NCBI GenBank assembly: GCA_028829895.1
Contig: CM054182.1
Span: 17,070,001-17,134,000 of the forward strand
DNA: 64,000 nt
Direction of reading: 5' to 3'
Source of the DNA: Sinotaia quadrata
Taxonomy: Eukaryota > Mollusca > Gastropoda > Architaenioglossa > Viviparidae
The position numbers and the translations under genes are program-made. Under the pieces are notes generated by a model, which was not told where the DNA came from, searched no databases, and saw nothing but the letters and a program-made list of their open reading frames with translations. Positions 1 to 10,445 of the stretch are shown here, in pieces (position 1 is the first letter of the stretch; every line of letters begins with the position of its first letter).

Positions 1-130
1 TAATAAAGCACGTTTTGAGTACATATGTTAAAACACATAATTAAGGTAAGTATAATTATTAATGAACTAGTACAAGGAGGTATTGCGTACACATGTTAAA
101 AAACATAATAAAGGTAAGTACAATTATATG
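1..130 (+). repeat. Two-copy direct duplication
   Basis: A 40-bp segment (GTACATATGTTAAAACACAT...) at about 20 recurs at about 87 with few changes. It lies at the window edge, so the array may continue outside. Confidence 0.6.
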
Positions 131-149
131 CTAGGCTTAGAATGTAGAT

Positions 150-1180
150 CAACAATCATTTAGGTCTGGAGAGGTTGAACAATTCGATAATATTATTTAC
201 ACAATTAACCATCAGTTAAGGCTGTACAAATGAATGCTTTATATGTTTGTTTAACAATTAAGTTAGTTATTATCAAAGCCTATACATGTGTATGTTTCCT
301 TCAGAATTTACTTATGACTTAGGCCTGTGCTAAAAATAATATGTCACATTAATTTCTTAGATCAACTTAATTTACAGGCCTGTACAGAAACATTCCAAGT
401 TGAAGGGAAGACATCATTTTAGCGTCTACAAGTCCACATTAATCATTCGGATTAAGAATTTTGTTTAGGCCTTTATAAGTCATAATCATTTAGATTAAGA
501 CATCTTTTTAGCCTGTACAAGACCATTTCACAATCATCAAGTCACCATTTAGGCCTGTGCAAGTACCATTCACGTTTATCATTTAGACTAAGACACCAAT
601 TAAGCCTGAGCAAATACCTTTCATTCAAACTAAAGCTGCCATTTAAACCCGTCAATTATCTTTAATATTTATCAATCAGACTAAGGCACCAGTTAGGTAT
701 GAAGAGGTATCTGACACTAAGTCTTAGAGACTATTCCATTCATGTGCAAGTCCATATAAATCATTCATATTAAGGTATCATTAAGGCCTGAACAAGAATA
801 CGTTAATACTTCTATTAAGGTATCATTTTGGCCTGAACAACGATTCTTTAATCATTCCTATTAAGGTATAATTTTGACCTAAACAAGAACACATTTATCA
901 TTCCTATTAAGATATCATTTTGGCCTGAACAACGATACATTAATCATTCCTGTTAAGGTATCATTTTGGCCTGAACAAGAACATATTAATCATTCCTATT
1001 AAGATACTGTTTTCGTCCGAACAAGAACATATTAATCATTCCTATTAAGGTATCATTTTGGCCTGAACAACGATTCTTTAATCATTCCTATTAAGGTATA
1101 ATTTTGACCTAAACAAGAACACATTTATCATTCCTATTAAGATATCATTTTGGCCTGAACAAAGATACAATGGTATCGAA
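150..1180 (+). repeat. Tandem repeats of AGGCCTG-containing units
   Basis: From 150 to 770 the units are old and diverged (TTTAGGCCTGTACAAGTACC, ATTTATCATTTAGACTAAG). From 771 to 1170 they are a tighter ~48-bp array (TAATCATTCCTATTAAGGTA, TCATTTTGGCCTGAACAA). A block of about 95 bp near 840-930 is duplicated at about 1070-1165. Diverged units recur at 2770-2910. Confidence 0.8.
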
Positions 1181-1315
1181 CACTACAAGAAAATGAAACA
1201 ATATTTCTAAATGGGGAAAGTCGCAAAGATTGAATGCAGTTGCAAAGTTTTTACTTCAGGTCATTTTATTTTCCTGGCCCTGCTTCTGGACTGCTGATAC
1301 TAGTTGTACAAGTAT

Positions 1316-1575
1316 CTTGCTGGCCTACATTGACACTGACTGTACAAGTATGTTTGCTGGCTTAGATTGACACTGATTGTACAAGTATGTTTGCTGGCTT
1401 AGATTGACACTGATTGTACAAGTATGTTTGCTGGCTTAGAATGACACTGATTGTACAAGTATGTTTGCTGGCTTAGATTGACACTGACTGTAAAAATGTT
1501 TGCTGACCCAGATTGACACTGACTGTACAAGTATATTTGCTGGCCTAGATTGACACTGGCTGTACAAGCGGTATT
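1316..1575 (+). repeat. 37-bp tandem repeat, seven copies
   Basis: The unit contains TGTACAAGTATGTTTGCTGG and CTTAGATTGACACTGAT. Starts at 1381 and 1418 give the 37-bp period. A minus-strand frame across it is only a by-product. Confidence 0.9.
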
Positions 1576-2155
1576 TTGAAATCTGTCTAGCTGCAGATAT
1601 ATACTGAAACACCTTCCTTCTCAGTCCTCCTCCCCTCTCTCCCACTTCATCATCACCTAGACTTTCGATCTAACAGTCCCAGTTTTTGTCTCTCGGTACA
1701 AATGTCAAGGACGCATGGATCTAACACTGAAACTTTAGTGATGTGTTACTGCTCAGTGAGATCAGGGAAAGTATTAGTCTTTGTAAATTTATTTGAATGT
1801 TCACATATAGTTTGTACTATTTTCTAAAATATGAGTGTTTTCGTATTCAGCTTCGTGTTAATTATGTTGTCAAACTTTGCGAGTTTCTCAGATATTTTCT
1901 TAATGTAAAATTTAGCCATCTGGAAATATCTTCTTTTTATTAATTTTGCAGACTTCTGACGTCTTCTAACCAGATACTGTTATTTTTGTGAATATATTTA
2001 TTATAGAAACTTCTTTCAATAATGTTTTCTATGCTTTTAGAAAACTTATATAGAGTGTTATAATTTCGTGAAGTGGTCGCAGTACAATTATATAGATATA
2101 TGGTTGTACTTCTTTCTTGTATAATATTGAAAGTGTATTGCTATTATTTTACTTA
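1576..2155. other. Non-repetitive AT-rich stretch
   Basis: No gene, RNA or element recognised. Confidence 0.4.
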
Positions 2156-2720
2156 AGTCGTTGTACTAAGACTGTTGTAAGGGCAAGTGCTGTTTACTGC
2201 TTCCTTCCGGTTAACATTATGCGCTATAAGTCGTTGTACTAAGACTGTTGTAAGGGCAAGTGATGTTTACTGCTTCCTTCCGGTTAACACAACATGTGCT
2301 AGAAGTCGTTGTACTAAGACTGTTGTAAGGGCAAGTGATGTTTACCACTTCCTTCCGGTTAACACAACATGTGCTAGAAGTCGTTGTACTAAGACGTTGT
2401 AAGGGCAAGTGCTGTTTACTACTTCCTTCCGGTTAACACAACATGTGCTAGAAGTCGTTGTACTAAGACTGTTGTAAGGGCAAGTGCTGTTTACTACTTC
2501 CTTCCGGTTAACATATCATGTGCTAGAAGTCGTTGTACTAAGACTGTTGTAAGGATAAGTACAGTGTACTGCTGCCTTCTGACTTACATGTCACGTGCTA
2601 TTAGTCAACGTACTAAGACGTTTATAAGAACTATCTTCTGCTTCCTTCTGGCTATCACATTATGTTCTAAAAGGCAAATCTTACGAAGGGCAAATACTCT
2701 GTACTGCTTCCTTTTGGTTA
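2156..2720 (+). repeat. 75-bp tandem repeat, seven to eight copies
   Basis: The unit contains AGTCGTTGTACTAAGACTGT, TGTAAGGGCAAGTG and CTTCCTTCCGGTTAACA. Starts at 2229, 2304, 2379, 2453 and 2528 show a period of 73-75 bp. The 3' copies are increasingly diverged. Confidence 0.92.
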
Positions 2721-2909
2721 ACACACTATGAGATTTATGTCACACGTATCCCATCACTTTGTAGCAGATTCTATTGTAGCCATTTTTATCATTCAGATCA
2801 AGATTCTATTTACGGTCTGTACACATACCTTTAACATTTATCATTCAGACTAAACCTCCATTTGGGCCTGTACAAGAGCACATCCATACCAAAGCACCAT
2901 TTAGTTCAG

Positions 2910-3595
2910 TTATCTACGAAAACCCAGTGAAATTATTCTTTCTGCGTATTTGCTCTCAGTGTCCACCTATCAGTCAATCAGTCGGCACAAATCCCTCTTC
3001 CAAAATCAATACGGATTCTTGACGAGCTCTCGTATTCTCTCTCACGCACACTACATACACAAACAGGCCTGTTGCCAAAAATGAGTTTCCCCCCTTTGCT
3101 AACGTGCAAGAAGACAAAATTCCCTCAGTCCAAGTTCAAACCTGGGGCAAATTGCAGCATATTTTATTTTATCCTGATCCAGGATCCATCAGTGTTCCGA
3201 AAACTGGTTCATAGGAATTTTATCATTGTTTTAGTGTGAACCACTAAAAGTTTCAACTGTAATAGTCTATTATGTACTACTATCTTTGACCTATATTTGT
3301 TGGTAATAATATCTGCAGCTAACGTGTTTGATCATAGGTTAAGTAAATTAACCATATTAGAGACTTTTGATTGTAGCTAACAAGTTTATTTATTAATATA
3401 TTAGACGGTTTGATTGTAGGTAAGTTACTTTTATCAGTAGTAAAGTCTGTTTATAGGTGTGAAAGATATTTTATTAGTTTAAGCAGTGCACTTAAGGTTG
3501 AGAATAATAATATCTTCCATTCATAATATATTACATTACTTGACGCGAACTGGGTCAAGTATAGGGTGGCCTCTCCACACACAACCCTCCTACTC
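2910..3595. other. Unassigned intergenic stretch
   Basis: Mixed sequence without an open frame or family signal. Short TTGATTGTAGGTAAGTTA-like units near 3300-3440 resemble the array at 4590-4880. Confidence 0.4.
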
Positions 3596-3965
3596 AATAC
3601 TAGTCACCATATTACAGATATATACTTTGAGCTAACACCGACATGACACAATGCTAGTCACCATATTACAAATATATACTTTGAGCTAAAACCGACATGA
3701 TACAATGCTAGTCACCATATTACAAATATATACTTTGAGCTAACACCGACAAGACACAACCCTCCTACTCAATACTAGTCACCGTATTACAGATATATAC
3801 TTTGAAATAACACCGACATGACACACTACTCTCCTACTCAATACTAGTCACCGTATTACAGATATATACTTTGAAATAACACCGACATGACACACTACTC
3901 TCCTACTCAATACTAGTCACCGTATTACAGATATATACTTTGAGCTAACATCGACATTACACACA
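3596..3965 (+). repeat. Tandem repeat of about 65-77 bp, five to six copies
   Basis: Units contain CAATACTAGTCACCGTATTA, CAGATATATACTTTGA and TAACACCGACATGACACA. A CCTCCTACTC insertion distinguishes two unit lengths. Confidence 0.88.
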
Positions 3966-4590
3966 ACCCCTAATCACGCCAAGGGACATTCACACTCAGA
4001 TTGTCCTTTGCGTCTGACTCCTGCATTTTACTCACAACACCAATCGTATGCATATTTCAATGGGGAATCGTGTATCTGTCTTCACTATGAAAAAATTGCA
4101 GAGTGATTTTTAGAAATGACTTCTCCAAAGTCACGACCTCGTCCTCTACACATTAGCAATTTCAATTGATTAGTTTCAGCCATTCGGTACTCGGTCAGTG
4201 GTCAGTTTTGACGTACACTTCGGTAGAGCCTCTACTTGTCAACCCCAAATGGCCGCTCACTGCCAGTCAGTCAACCCTACTAATCTTTAGACAACAGACC
4301 CTGGAGCAAGCAGTGTGCCTATGATTGGAAAGGTCTGGCCTATTGAGACCTGGGTGACTTGGTTAATTCTTTTAGTGTGATGGCTGTTCTATGAATTATT
4401 CATCCACTTATTTTTGGAGTAAACAATTTATGTAGGCCTCTATTAGCAGTCTTCTTAACATGCTGAGAATGATGGTTGACTTTATACACAGTTATAAACA
4501 TGGAATAGAGCAAGAAAAGTATACTACATTTATGAATATAAAATTCATGTAATTTAAAAAAAATGAAATATAGATGCAAGTGGTAAATAA
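3966..4590. other. Unassigned intergenic stretch
   Basis: No gene or element recognised. A minus-strand frame at 4400-4597 is AT-rich and unsupported. Confidence 0.4.
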
Positions 4591-4885
4591 TTGTCACAGG
4601 AGGTAAGTTACTTCTATTAATATTGTAGCCTGATTGTAAGTGAATTTATTTATGAGTATTATAGATTGATTGTAAGTAAAAGTGTTTTATGAGTATTATA
4701 TTACGTTTGATTGTAAGTAAAGTTATTAATCAATATTGTAGCCTAGCTATATGTACATTTATTATTAACATTATTGGATGTAGGTAGCAAAAGTTATTTA
4801 TCAATATTGAGACTGTTTGATAGTAAGCAACATTGTAGGATGTTTGTAGCTAAAGTTATTTATTAATATAGAGACAGGTAGAATA
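4590..4885 (+). repeat. Degenerate repeats built on TGATTGTAAGTAAA
   Basis: Five to six diverged units with TTATTTATTAATATTGTAG and TGATTGTAAGTAA. Confidence 0.65.
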
Positions 4886-4902
4886 AATTTCTAAAAACAA
4901 AT

Positions 4903-5265
4903 ATATATATAAATTATTCTTGGATGCTAAAGATAAAATATTTTAAAACCACATTTGTAATGGTTCATTTGTTAAATAAATACAATTTTTTTCTGGAATG
5001 CTGACGGTAAAATATTTTAAAACCACTTAAAAAAAAAAATTACTAGGACCTACAGATATAAATTATTCTGGAATGCTGACGGTAAAATATTTTAAAACCA
5101 CTTAAAAAAAAAATTTACTAGGACCTACAGATATAAATTATTCTGGAATGCTGACGATAAAATATTTTAAAACCACATTTTTTTTTTTGGTTGTAATTAC
5201 TAGGACCTACACATATAAATTATTCTGGATGCTGACGATAAAATATTTTACAACCACTTTTTATA
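4903..5265 (+). repeat. 73-bp tandem repeat, four to five copies
   Basis: Units contain ATAAATTATTCTGGAATGCT, GACGGTAAAATATTTTAAAA and TACTAGGACCTACAGAT, separated by variable A or T runs. Confidence 0.9.
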
Positions 5266-5734
5266 ATGGGATAATTTGCTAGCTACAGATATAAATCCTG
5301 AGTAAATACAGAATGTAAAAGTGATGCGGTCACGTCCGTTGTATACATATATTGTGTACGTATTATGGATAAAGCCACGCAATTTCAGTGTACAGTTGGA
5401 GGAGGCGGCATTTTCTAGGGAGTAGCAATTTGGGCATATACTTTTAATTAGTAAAGAATATCCTATAAATACAATAAATAATGTGTGGAACAGGGGCGTG
5501 TTACGAAGGTGGCCATGGGCAGCACTTTGCCTCGCTACGTCAGATGTATGCCAAACCGAGTCATAATTCAGCGTAGAGTGCAAATACTTTTTTTTAAATT
5601 CTGGACAGCGAGAGATTAGAGAAGGGTTATTAAAATGGCAAAGTATTTAGTAATTGTCATGAGTGCATGCTTCCTTCATATCATATACTATTTTAATCTG
5701 TTCTCCGCAGACCACGTAATATTTTAACATGTTC
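5266..5734. other. Unassigned stretch
   Basis: A minus-strand frame of 111 codons (5248-5583) opens with TTG and shows no motif, so it is not called a gene. Nothing else seen. Confidence 0.4.
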
Positions 5735-5990
5735 ATTTGACGAGACAATGCATTTTAACGTGTTCGTTTGGCGAGAATGCTTTTAACGTGTTCGTTCGGC
5801 GAGACAATGCATTTTAACGTTCATTTGGTGAGACAATACATTTTAACGTTCATTTGGTGAGACAATACATTTTAACGTGTTCGTTCGGCGAGACAATGCA
5901 TTTTAACGTGTTCGTTTGACGAGACAATGCATTTTAACGTTCGTTTGGTAAGACAATGCATTTTAACGTTCGTTTGGCGAGACAGTGCAT
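5735..5990 (+). repeat. Tandem repeat of about 32 bp
   Basis: Eight to nine copies of CGTTCGTTTGGCGAGACAAT plus GCATTTTAA, with short (27-bp) and long versions. Confidence 0.9.
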
Positions 5991-6034
5991 GATAATGTAC
6001 AATGTTTGAGCTGTTCCAGGATACAGTTTGATAT

Positions 6035-6535
6035 ATGCCAATGTTTGTTATACGTGTACGCTTCATGTCAATGTTGATTCTATGTGTACACTTCATTTCA
6101 ATGTTGATTCTACGTGTACACTTCATTTCAATAGATTCTACGTGTACACTTCATTTCAATAGATTCTACGTGTACACTTCATATCAATGTTGATTCTACG
6201 TGTACACTTCATTTCAATGTTGATTATACGTGTACACTTCATTTCAATGTTGATTCTACGTGTACACTTCATTTCAATAGATTCTACGTGTACATTTCAT
6301 TTCAATAGATTCTACGTGTACATATGCCAACAGTCTTTTATATGTGCATACTTGCAAATGTTCGTTTTACGTGTATACATGGCAATAGTTTTATATACGT
6401 GTGCACGTCAGTTGTTGGATATACGTGAACACATGCCAGTAATTTGATTTACGTGTATACATGCCAATAATATGATATACGTGAACACATGCCAGCAATT
6501 TGATATACGTGATGGCTTATTTCTGCAAATAGATT
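6035..6535 (+). repeat. Tandem repeat of about 24-30 bp
   Basis: Units read GATTCTACGTGTACACTTCA plus TTTCAATGTT. About ten regular copies are followed by diverged ones with TACGTGTATACATGCCAATA. Confidence 0.9.
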
Positions 6536-6614
6536 TTATAATTTCGTATGACTGACTTTTAAATCTTAGCGCTCCTCCGATTTTCCACTATTTAAAAATT
6601 ACTTTATTTAGGTC

Positions 6615-7140
6615 TCATCATTGCGCTGACCGATGCAGTCTTTCCTGCATGTAAAATAATGTGACGGTGACCTCATTACTCATTTGACTGGATGCAGTCT
6701 TTCCTGCATGTAAAATAATGTGACGGTGACCTCATTTCTCATTTGACTGGATGCAGTCTTTCCTGCATGTAAAATAATGTGACGGTGACCTCATTTCTCA
6801 TTTGACTGGATGCAGTCTTTCCTGCATGTAAAATAATGTGACGGTGACCTCATTTCTCATTTGACTGGATGCAGTCTTTCCTGCATGTAAAATAACGTGA
6901 CGGTGACCTCATTTCTCATTTGACTGGATGCAGTCTTTCCTGCATGTAAAATAATGTGACGGTGACCTCATTTCTCATTTGACTGGATGCAGTCTTTCCT
7001 GCATGTAAAATAATGTGACGGTGACCTCACTACTCCTCTAACTGGATAGTCTTTCCTGCATGTAAATAACGTGACAGGTCTCATCACTCTTCTGGCCGGA
7101 TACAGCCTTCCTTGCATGTAAATAACGTGATTGAGATCTC
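6615..7140 (+). repeat. 59-bp tandem repeat, about eight copies
   Basis: The unit contains GATGCAGTCTTTCCTGCATG and AATGTGACGGTGACCTCATT. Starts at 6691, 6750, 6809, 6868, 6927 and 6986 give an exact 59-bp period. The last copies are diverged. Confidence 0.95.
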
Positions 7141-7384
7141 ATTACTTCCCTGAACAGATGCCGTACTAGTCCGTCCATGCCCACAAGCCAATACGTTGCT
7201 ATTCGCATGGCATCGCAATCTTGATTTAAAGGGCTCCGGTCTCGGCTTAGGCTTTACTTTATCGGGGATTTCGAGTCCACCTCGAAACGCAGAAAATCGA
7301 TAATTGATTAGTTGTACCTTGTTTCTTTTTTTCTTTCCTTGCCACACTCGTCAGAATTTTCCTTTTAATTCTTTTTTTTTATTT

Positions 7385-7660
7385 TAAAACAATTGCAAGT
7401 TAGACAAATCTAGCACAATCGATTACGCTAGATTATTTATAGTATTACTATTAATATTGTGATCCATAGTTGACACACATAGACTTATAAATCTATGACA
7501 ATGCATTAACGTACATTATTTATAGTATTAGGGTATTGCTAGTGGTCTACAACGCATATTGACTTATAAATATAAAACAATGCATTACGCTACATTATTT
7601 ATTGTACTGCTAAGTTCTAGATTAATTGTGATCTACAACACACACAGACTTATCTGAAAC
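7385..7660 (+). repeat. Degenerate repeat of about 110 bp, three copies
   Basis: Units contain GCATTACGCTACATTATTTA, ATTGTGATCTACAACACA and AGACTTATAAAT. Divergence is moderate. Confidence 0.7.
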
Positions 7661-7694
7661 ATTGGCTAGATTATTTAAAGTATTTGTGACAAAA

Positions 7695-8015
7695 TGTGAC
7701 CCTAGTTATTGGTTACGTTTACTATTATAAACCATCCATAACTAATTACTAGAGATTATGTTATTAATAACTCTCCAGAAGATACCACTCGTCTCTCTCA
7801 CTTGGCAGAGATGCAAATGTGCTGTAAACGTTTTCTCTCTTCCACAACATTAAAGACAAACATTTACCGTCACTCAATATTGCCTTAGGTAGAAAACTTC
7901 TTACCAAAGGAGAAGATAAATCTGTCTTTATGTTTAGCAAGCCCCCATCCACCCACTATCTCTCCAACATATGGTTATCAGTAAGTGTATGAAGGTCAAT
8001 AAATTTATTAAATCT
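7695..8015 (+). mobile_element. Dispersed repeat family, copy 1 (truncated)
   Basis: It shares a run of landmarks with copies at 43658, 60532 and 63310: TCCATAACTAATTA, ACCACTCGTCTCTCTCACTT, TGCTGTAAACGTTTTCTC, AAAGACAAACATTTACCGTC and AAGGTCAATAAATTTATTAA. The homology stops at about 8015, where a decayed reverse-transcriptase fragment begins. Confidence 0.85.
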
Positions 8016-8310
8016 TCCAGAACCTGATTCCTCTTTCAAGGATTTGATGAGTAATTTCATCATCTTAGTGAAAACATCTGGCACTATGAGGGTGATGAAT
8101 GGTATTACCAGCCACTGATATTGGCCATCAGGTGTACTGAGTGCTAATTTTGTCAAATCTAGTTTAAGAAATATTTTGCTCCACTGAGCTGAGCAAAAAG
8201 GTGCTCTGGTTCAGATGAAAAAACAATCAACTTGTTCAGTTGTCTGTAGTCACACATAATTGGTGCGTGCCATTCTTCTTTCTAACTAGGACTATATGGA
8301 GACAAAGACT
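7956..8310 (-). pseudogene. Decayed Ty3/gypsy reverse-transcriptase fragment
   Basis: The minus strand encodes TPDGQYQWLVIPF followed by VPDVFTKMMKLL, recognisable as the TPxGxYxFxxMPFG...APATFQ block of gypsy-type RT. Upstream, in another frame, lies LVRKKNGTHQLCVTTDN, matching the VLVKKKDGTxRxCVDYRxLN block. The order is right but the frame is broken and key residues are lost, so it is a fossil. It abuts dispersed-repeat copy 1. Confidence 0.75.
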
Positions 8311-8329
8311 AGCATAGAGTCAATTACCT

Positions 8330-8540
8330 GCTTTACTGTAGAAGTCTGAAATACTGCGATGCAACTTGACTGTATAAGGCTGAAATACTGTCATGTTGCT
8401 TTACTGTGTGATTCTGAAATAATGTCTTGCTTTTTGAATGTGTAAGTCTGAAATGTGGTCATGATGCTTTACTCTCTGAGTCTTAAATACTGTCAGGTTA
8501 CTTTACAGAGTCTGAAATACTGTCATGCTTCTGGACTGTG
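8330..8540 (+). repeat. Degenerate repeat of about 45 bp
   Basis: Four to five units of AGTCTGAAATACTGTCATG and TGCTTTACTGTGTGA. Confidence 0.7.
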
Positions 8541-9040
8541 AGTTTGTCCAATTAATTTACTTTTACTTTAGATGTTAAATAAATTCTGCAATTCCATAAA
8601 TATTAGAATGTTGATTGGTTGTCTCCTGGCTGGATACTTACCTGTTGGACTTATTGTATTTTTATGAACAGTGTCTTTCAGTTAAATTCTGTATGCAAAC
8701 TTACCCTAATCATACATGTGATTCTTCCTTTTCCATATGAAGTAGAGATCTTTGTTGTGATATATTTCTGTCAAACATCCTTCGCTTACTGTTTAAGCAC
8801 TGTCTAATTCAACCAAATCAAGATACTGTACTGTAAAACGTTATTCTTTCAGAATGTCAAATATAATAAAATAAATTCTGCTCTCTCAATGCCTGCATTA
8901 ACAAAAACACTAACAAGGCTGTTAGGATCATTTAGTAACTGTAGTTCAAAATATGTAGGGATGTTGAAACTATCACTGGAATTAAAATCAGTTAGGGGAA
9001 AGGTATTATCAACTTATGCTGTTAACATACTGGTGTAAAT
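8541..9040. other. Unassigned stretch
   Basis: A plus-strand frame (8619-8807) has no supporting motif. Nothing recognised. Confidence 0.4.
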
Positions 9041-9290
9041 AACAAATGTGTTATTGATAATATTCTCCTAGCTAATGCAAATCAAGAAACATAACAAACA
9101 TATCACTGATATTGTACTCCTAGCTTACACAAATCAAGAAACATAGCAAACTTGTCATTTATATTGTACTCCTAACTAATGCAAATCAAGAAACATAGCA
9201 AACTTGTCACTGATATTGTATTTTTCTAACTGATTCAAATCAGGAAGCATAACACATGTCATTGATTCCGTACATCTTGCTTATGCTAAT
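9040..9290 (+). repeat. Tandem repeat of about 60 bp, four copies
   Basis: Units contain AATGCAAATCAAGAAACATA, GCAAACTTGTCACTGATATT and GTACTCCTA. Confidence 0.85.
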
Positions 9291-9956
9291 TAGGAAAAAA
9301 TCCTCAATCCACATAGGAATTCTTATTTTGTTAAATGCTGCATTTTTATACTTTCTAAGCCTAGGTATGAGCATATACCTATAACCAATGCCATTTTAAA
9401 AGAAATATTTGGTTGTGTGTGTGTAGCTGTATTTGATGAATGTTGGGAAAATTGTCAGCTTGTAATTGATGAATAGATGCTAAGTTTCAATGCCTGATAT
9501 TGTTTATTTCTTGAACATTTTCATACTGTTTTCTTTTATAATTTCTTTTATGTTAGTCATTGGCTTCTTTGGTTATCCTGTTTATTTTTGCATATTTTCT
9601 TAGGATGGAAGTTACCTCAGTACTTTTAAAAAATGTTTAAGACAGTTTGGGGATTTCTGTTAGCCTATCATAGTATCAGACCGTGCAGACTACAATTTAA
9701 CAAATATATAAATTGACAAATAAAATATACAATACAAACAACAAACTTTTCATTCTTTTACTCATAAAGACCATCCATGCAAACATGACAGTAAATGCAT
9801 GAGTTTTATTTCTAGTATCAAACATTCACAAACATCTGATTAACACAATTATAATACATTTACTTCAATGTACAAATATATTAGTCTTTCCTCCTATCAT
9901 GAAAAAGAATATTTAACTTTTACTGAAACGTTCCTGGAGCATTTTTTTTGTTTGGA
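9291..9956. other. Unassigned AT-rich stretch downstream of MRPS7
   Basis: No frame, element or RNA recognised. It could include distal MRPS7 3' UTR if the later polyadenylation signals are used. Confidence 0.4.
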
Positions 9957-10310
9957 AATTTTTTTATTTAAGGGGTTAATTAAATGAAGACCGAAACAGA
10001 ACAATACAAACTGCAATGAGATTAATCCTTCGGGGATGGCATTAAAACTTGTTTTATTTAAGGGGTTAATTAAATGAATACTGAAACAGAACAACACAAA
10101 CTGCACTCAGATTAATCCTTCGGGGGTGGCATTAAAAAGTTTTATTTAAGGGGTTAATTAAATGAAGACTGAAACAGAACAACACAAACTGTACTCAGAT
10201 TAATCCTTTGGGAGTGGCATTAAAAATTGTTTTATTCTGGGAGTTGATTAAATGAAGAATATAACAGGAACATAAACAACCCACGTCAGATTTATATCTT
10301 TTAGTGATTA
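9957..10310 (-). repeat. 88-bp tandem repeat with polyadenylation signals in the MRPS7 3' region
   Basis: Three close and one diverged copies of a unit starting TTTTATTTAAGGGGTTAATT on the plus strand. On the gene strand each begins with an AATAAA. The AATAAA nearest the stop is at 10236-10231, 132 nt downstream; others recur at about 10145, 10058 and 9968. Confidence 0.8.
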
Positions 10311-10367
10311 ACAAACAGCTTTACTCTGATAATAATGTAAATAAACCATAAGGACTTATAACCTATA

Positions 10368-10445
10368 TCACCATCGAAAATGTGAATATGCTCTATTTGC
10401 CTCGCATAATTTGTGTAGCTCCTGTTTCTTCCTGATACTTTTGCC
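10368..10445 (-). CDS. MRPS7: MRPS7 exon 6 (C-terminus and stop)
   Basis: The acceptor is TATTTCAG before 10445. The exon encodes 25 residues starting GKSIRKKQELHK and ending EANRAYSHFRW, with TGA at 10370-10368. It is too short to appear as an open frame of its own. The end matches the EANRA-x-AH-YRW tail of animal MRPS7, so the gene is complete at its 3' end. Confidence 0.92.
   Translation of the reverse strand, partial: GKSIRKKQELHKLCEANRAYSHFRW

Noticed and set aside
5248..5583. 111-codon minus frame
   Set aside because: Starts with TTG, has no recognisable motif, and is next to satellites.
7140..7290. tRNA-like GATTTCGAGTCC segment
   Set aside because: The T-arm-like core has no properly pairing stem and no A box at the right distance.
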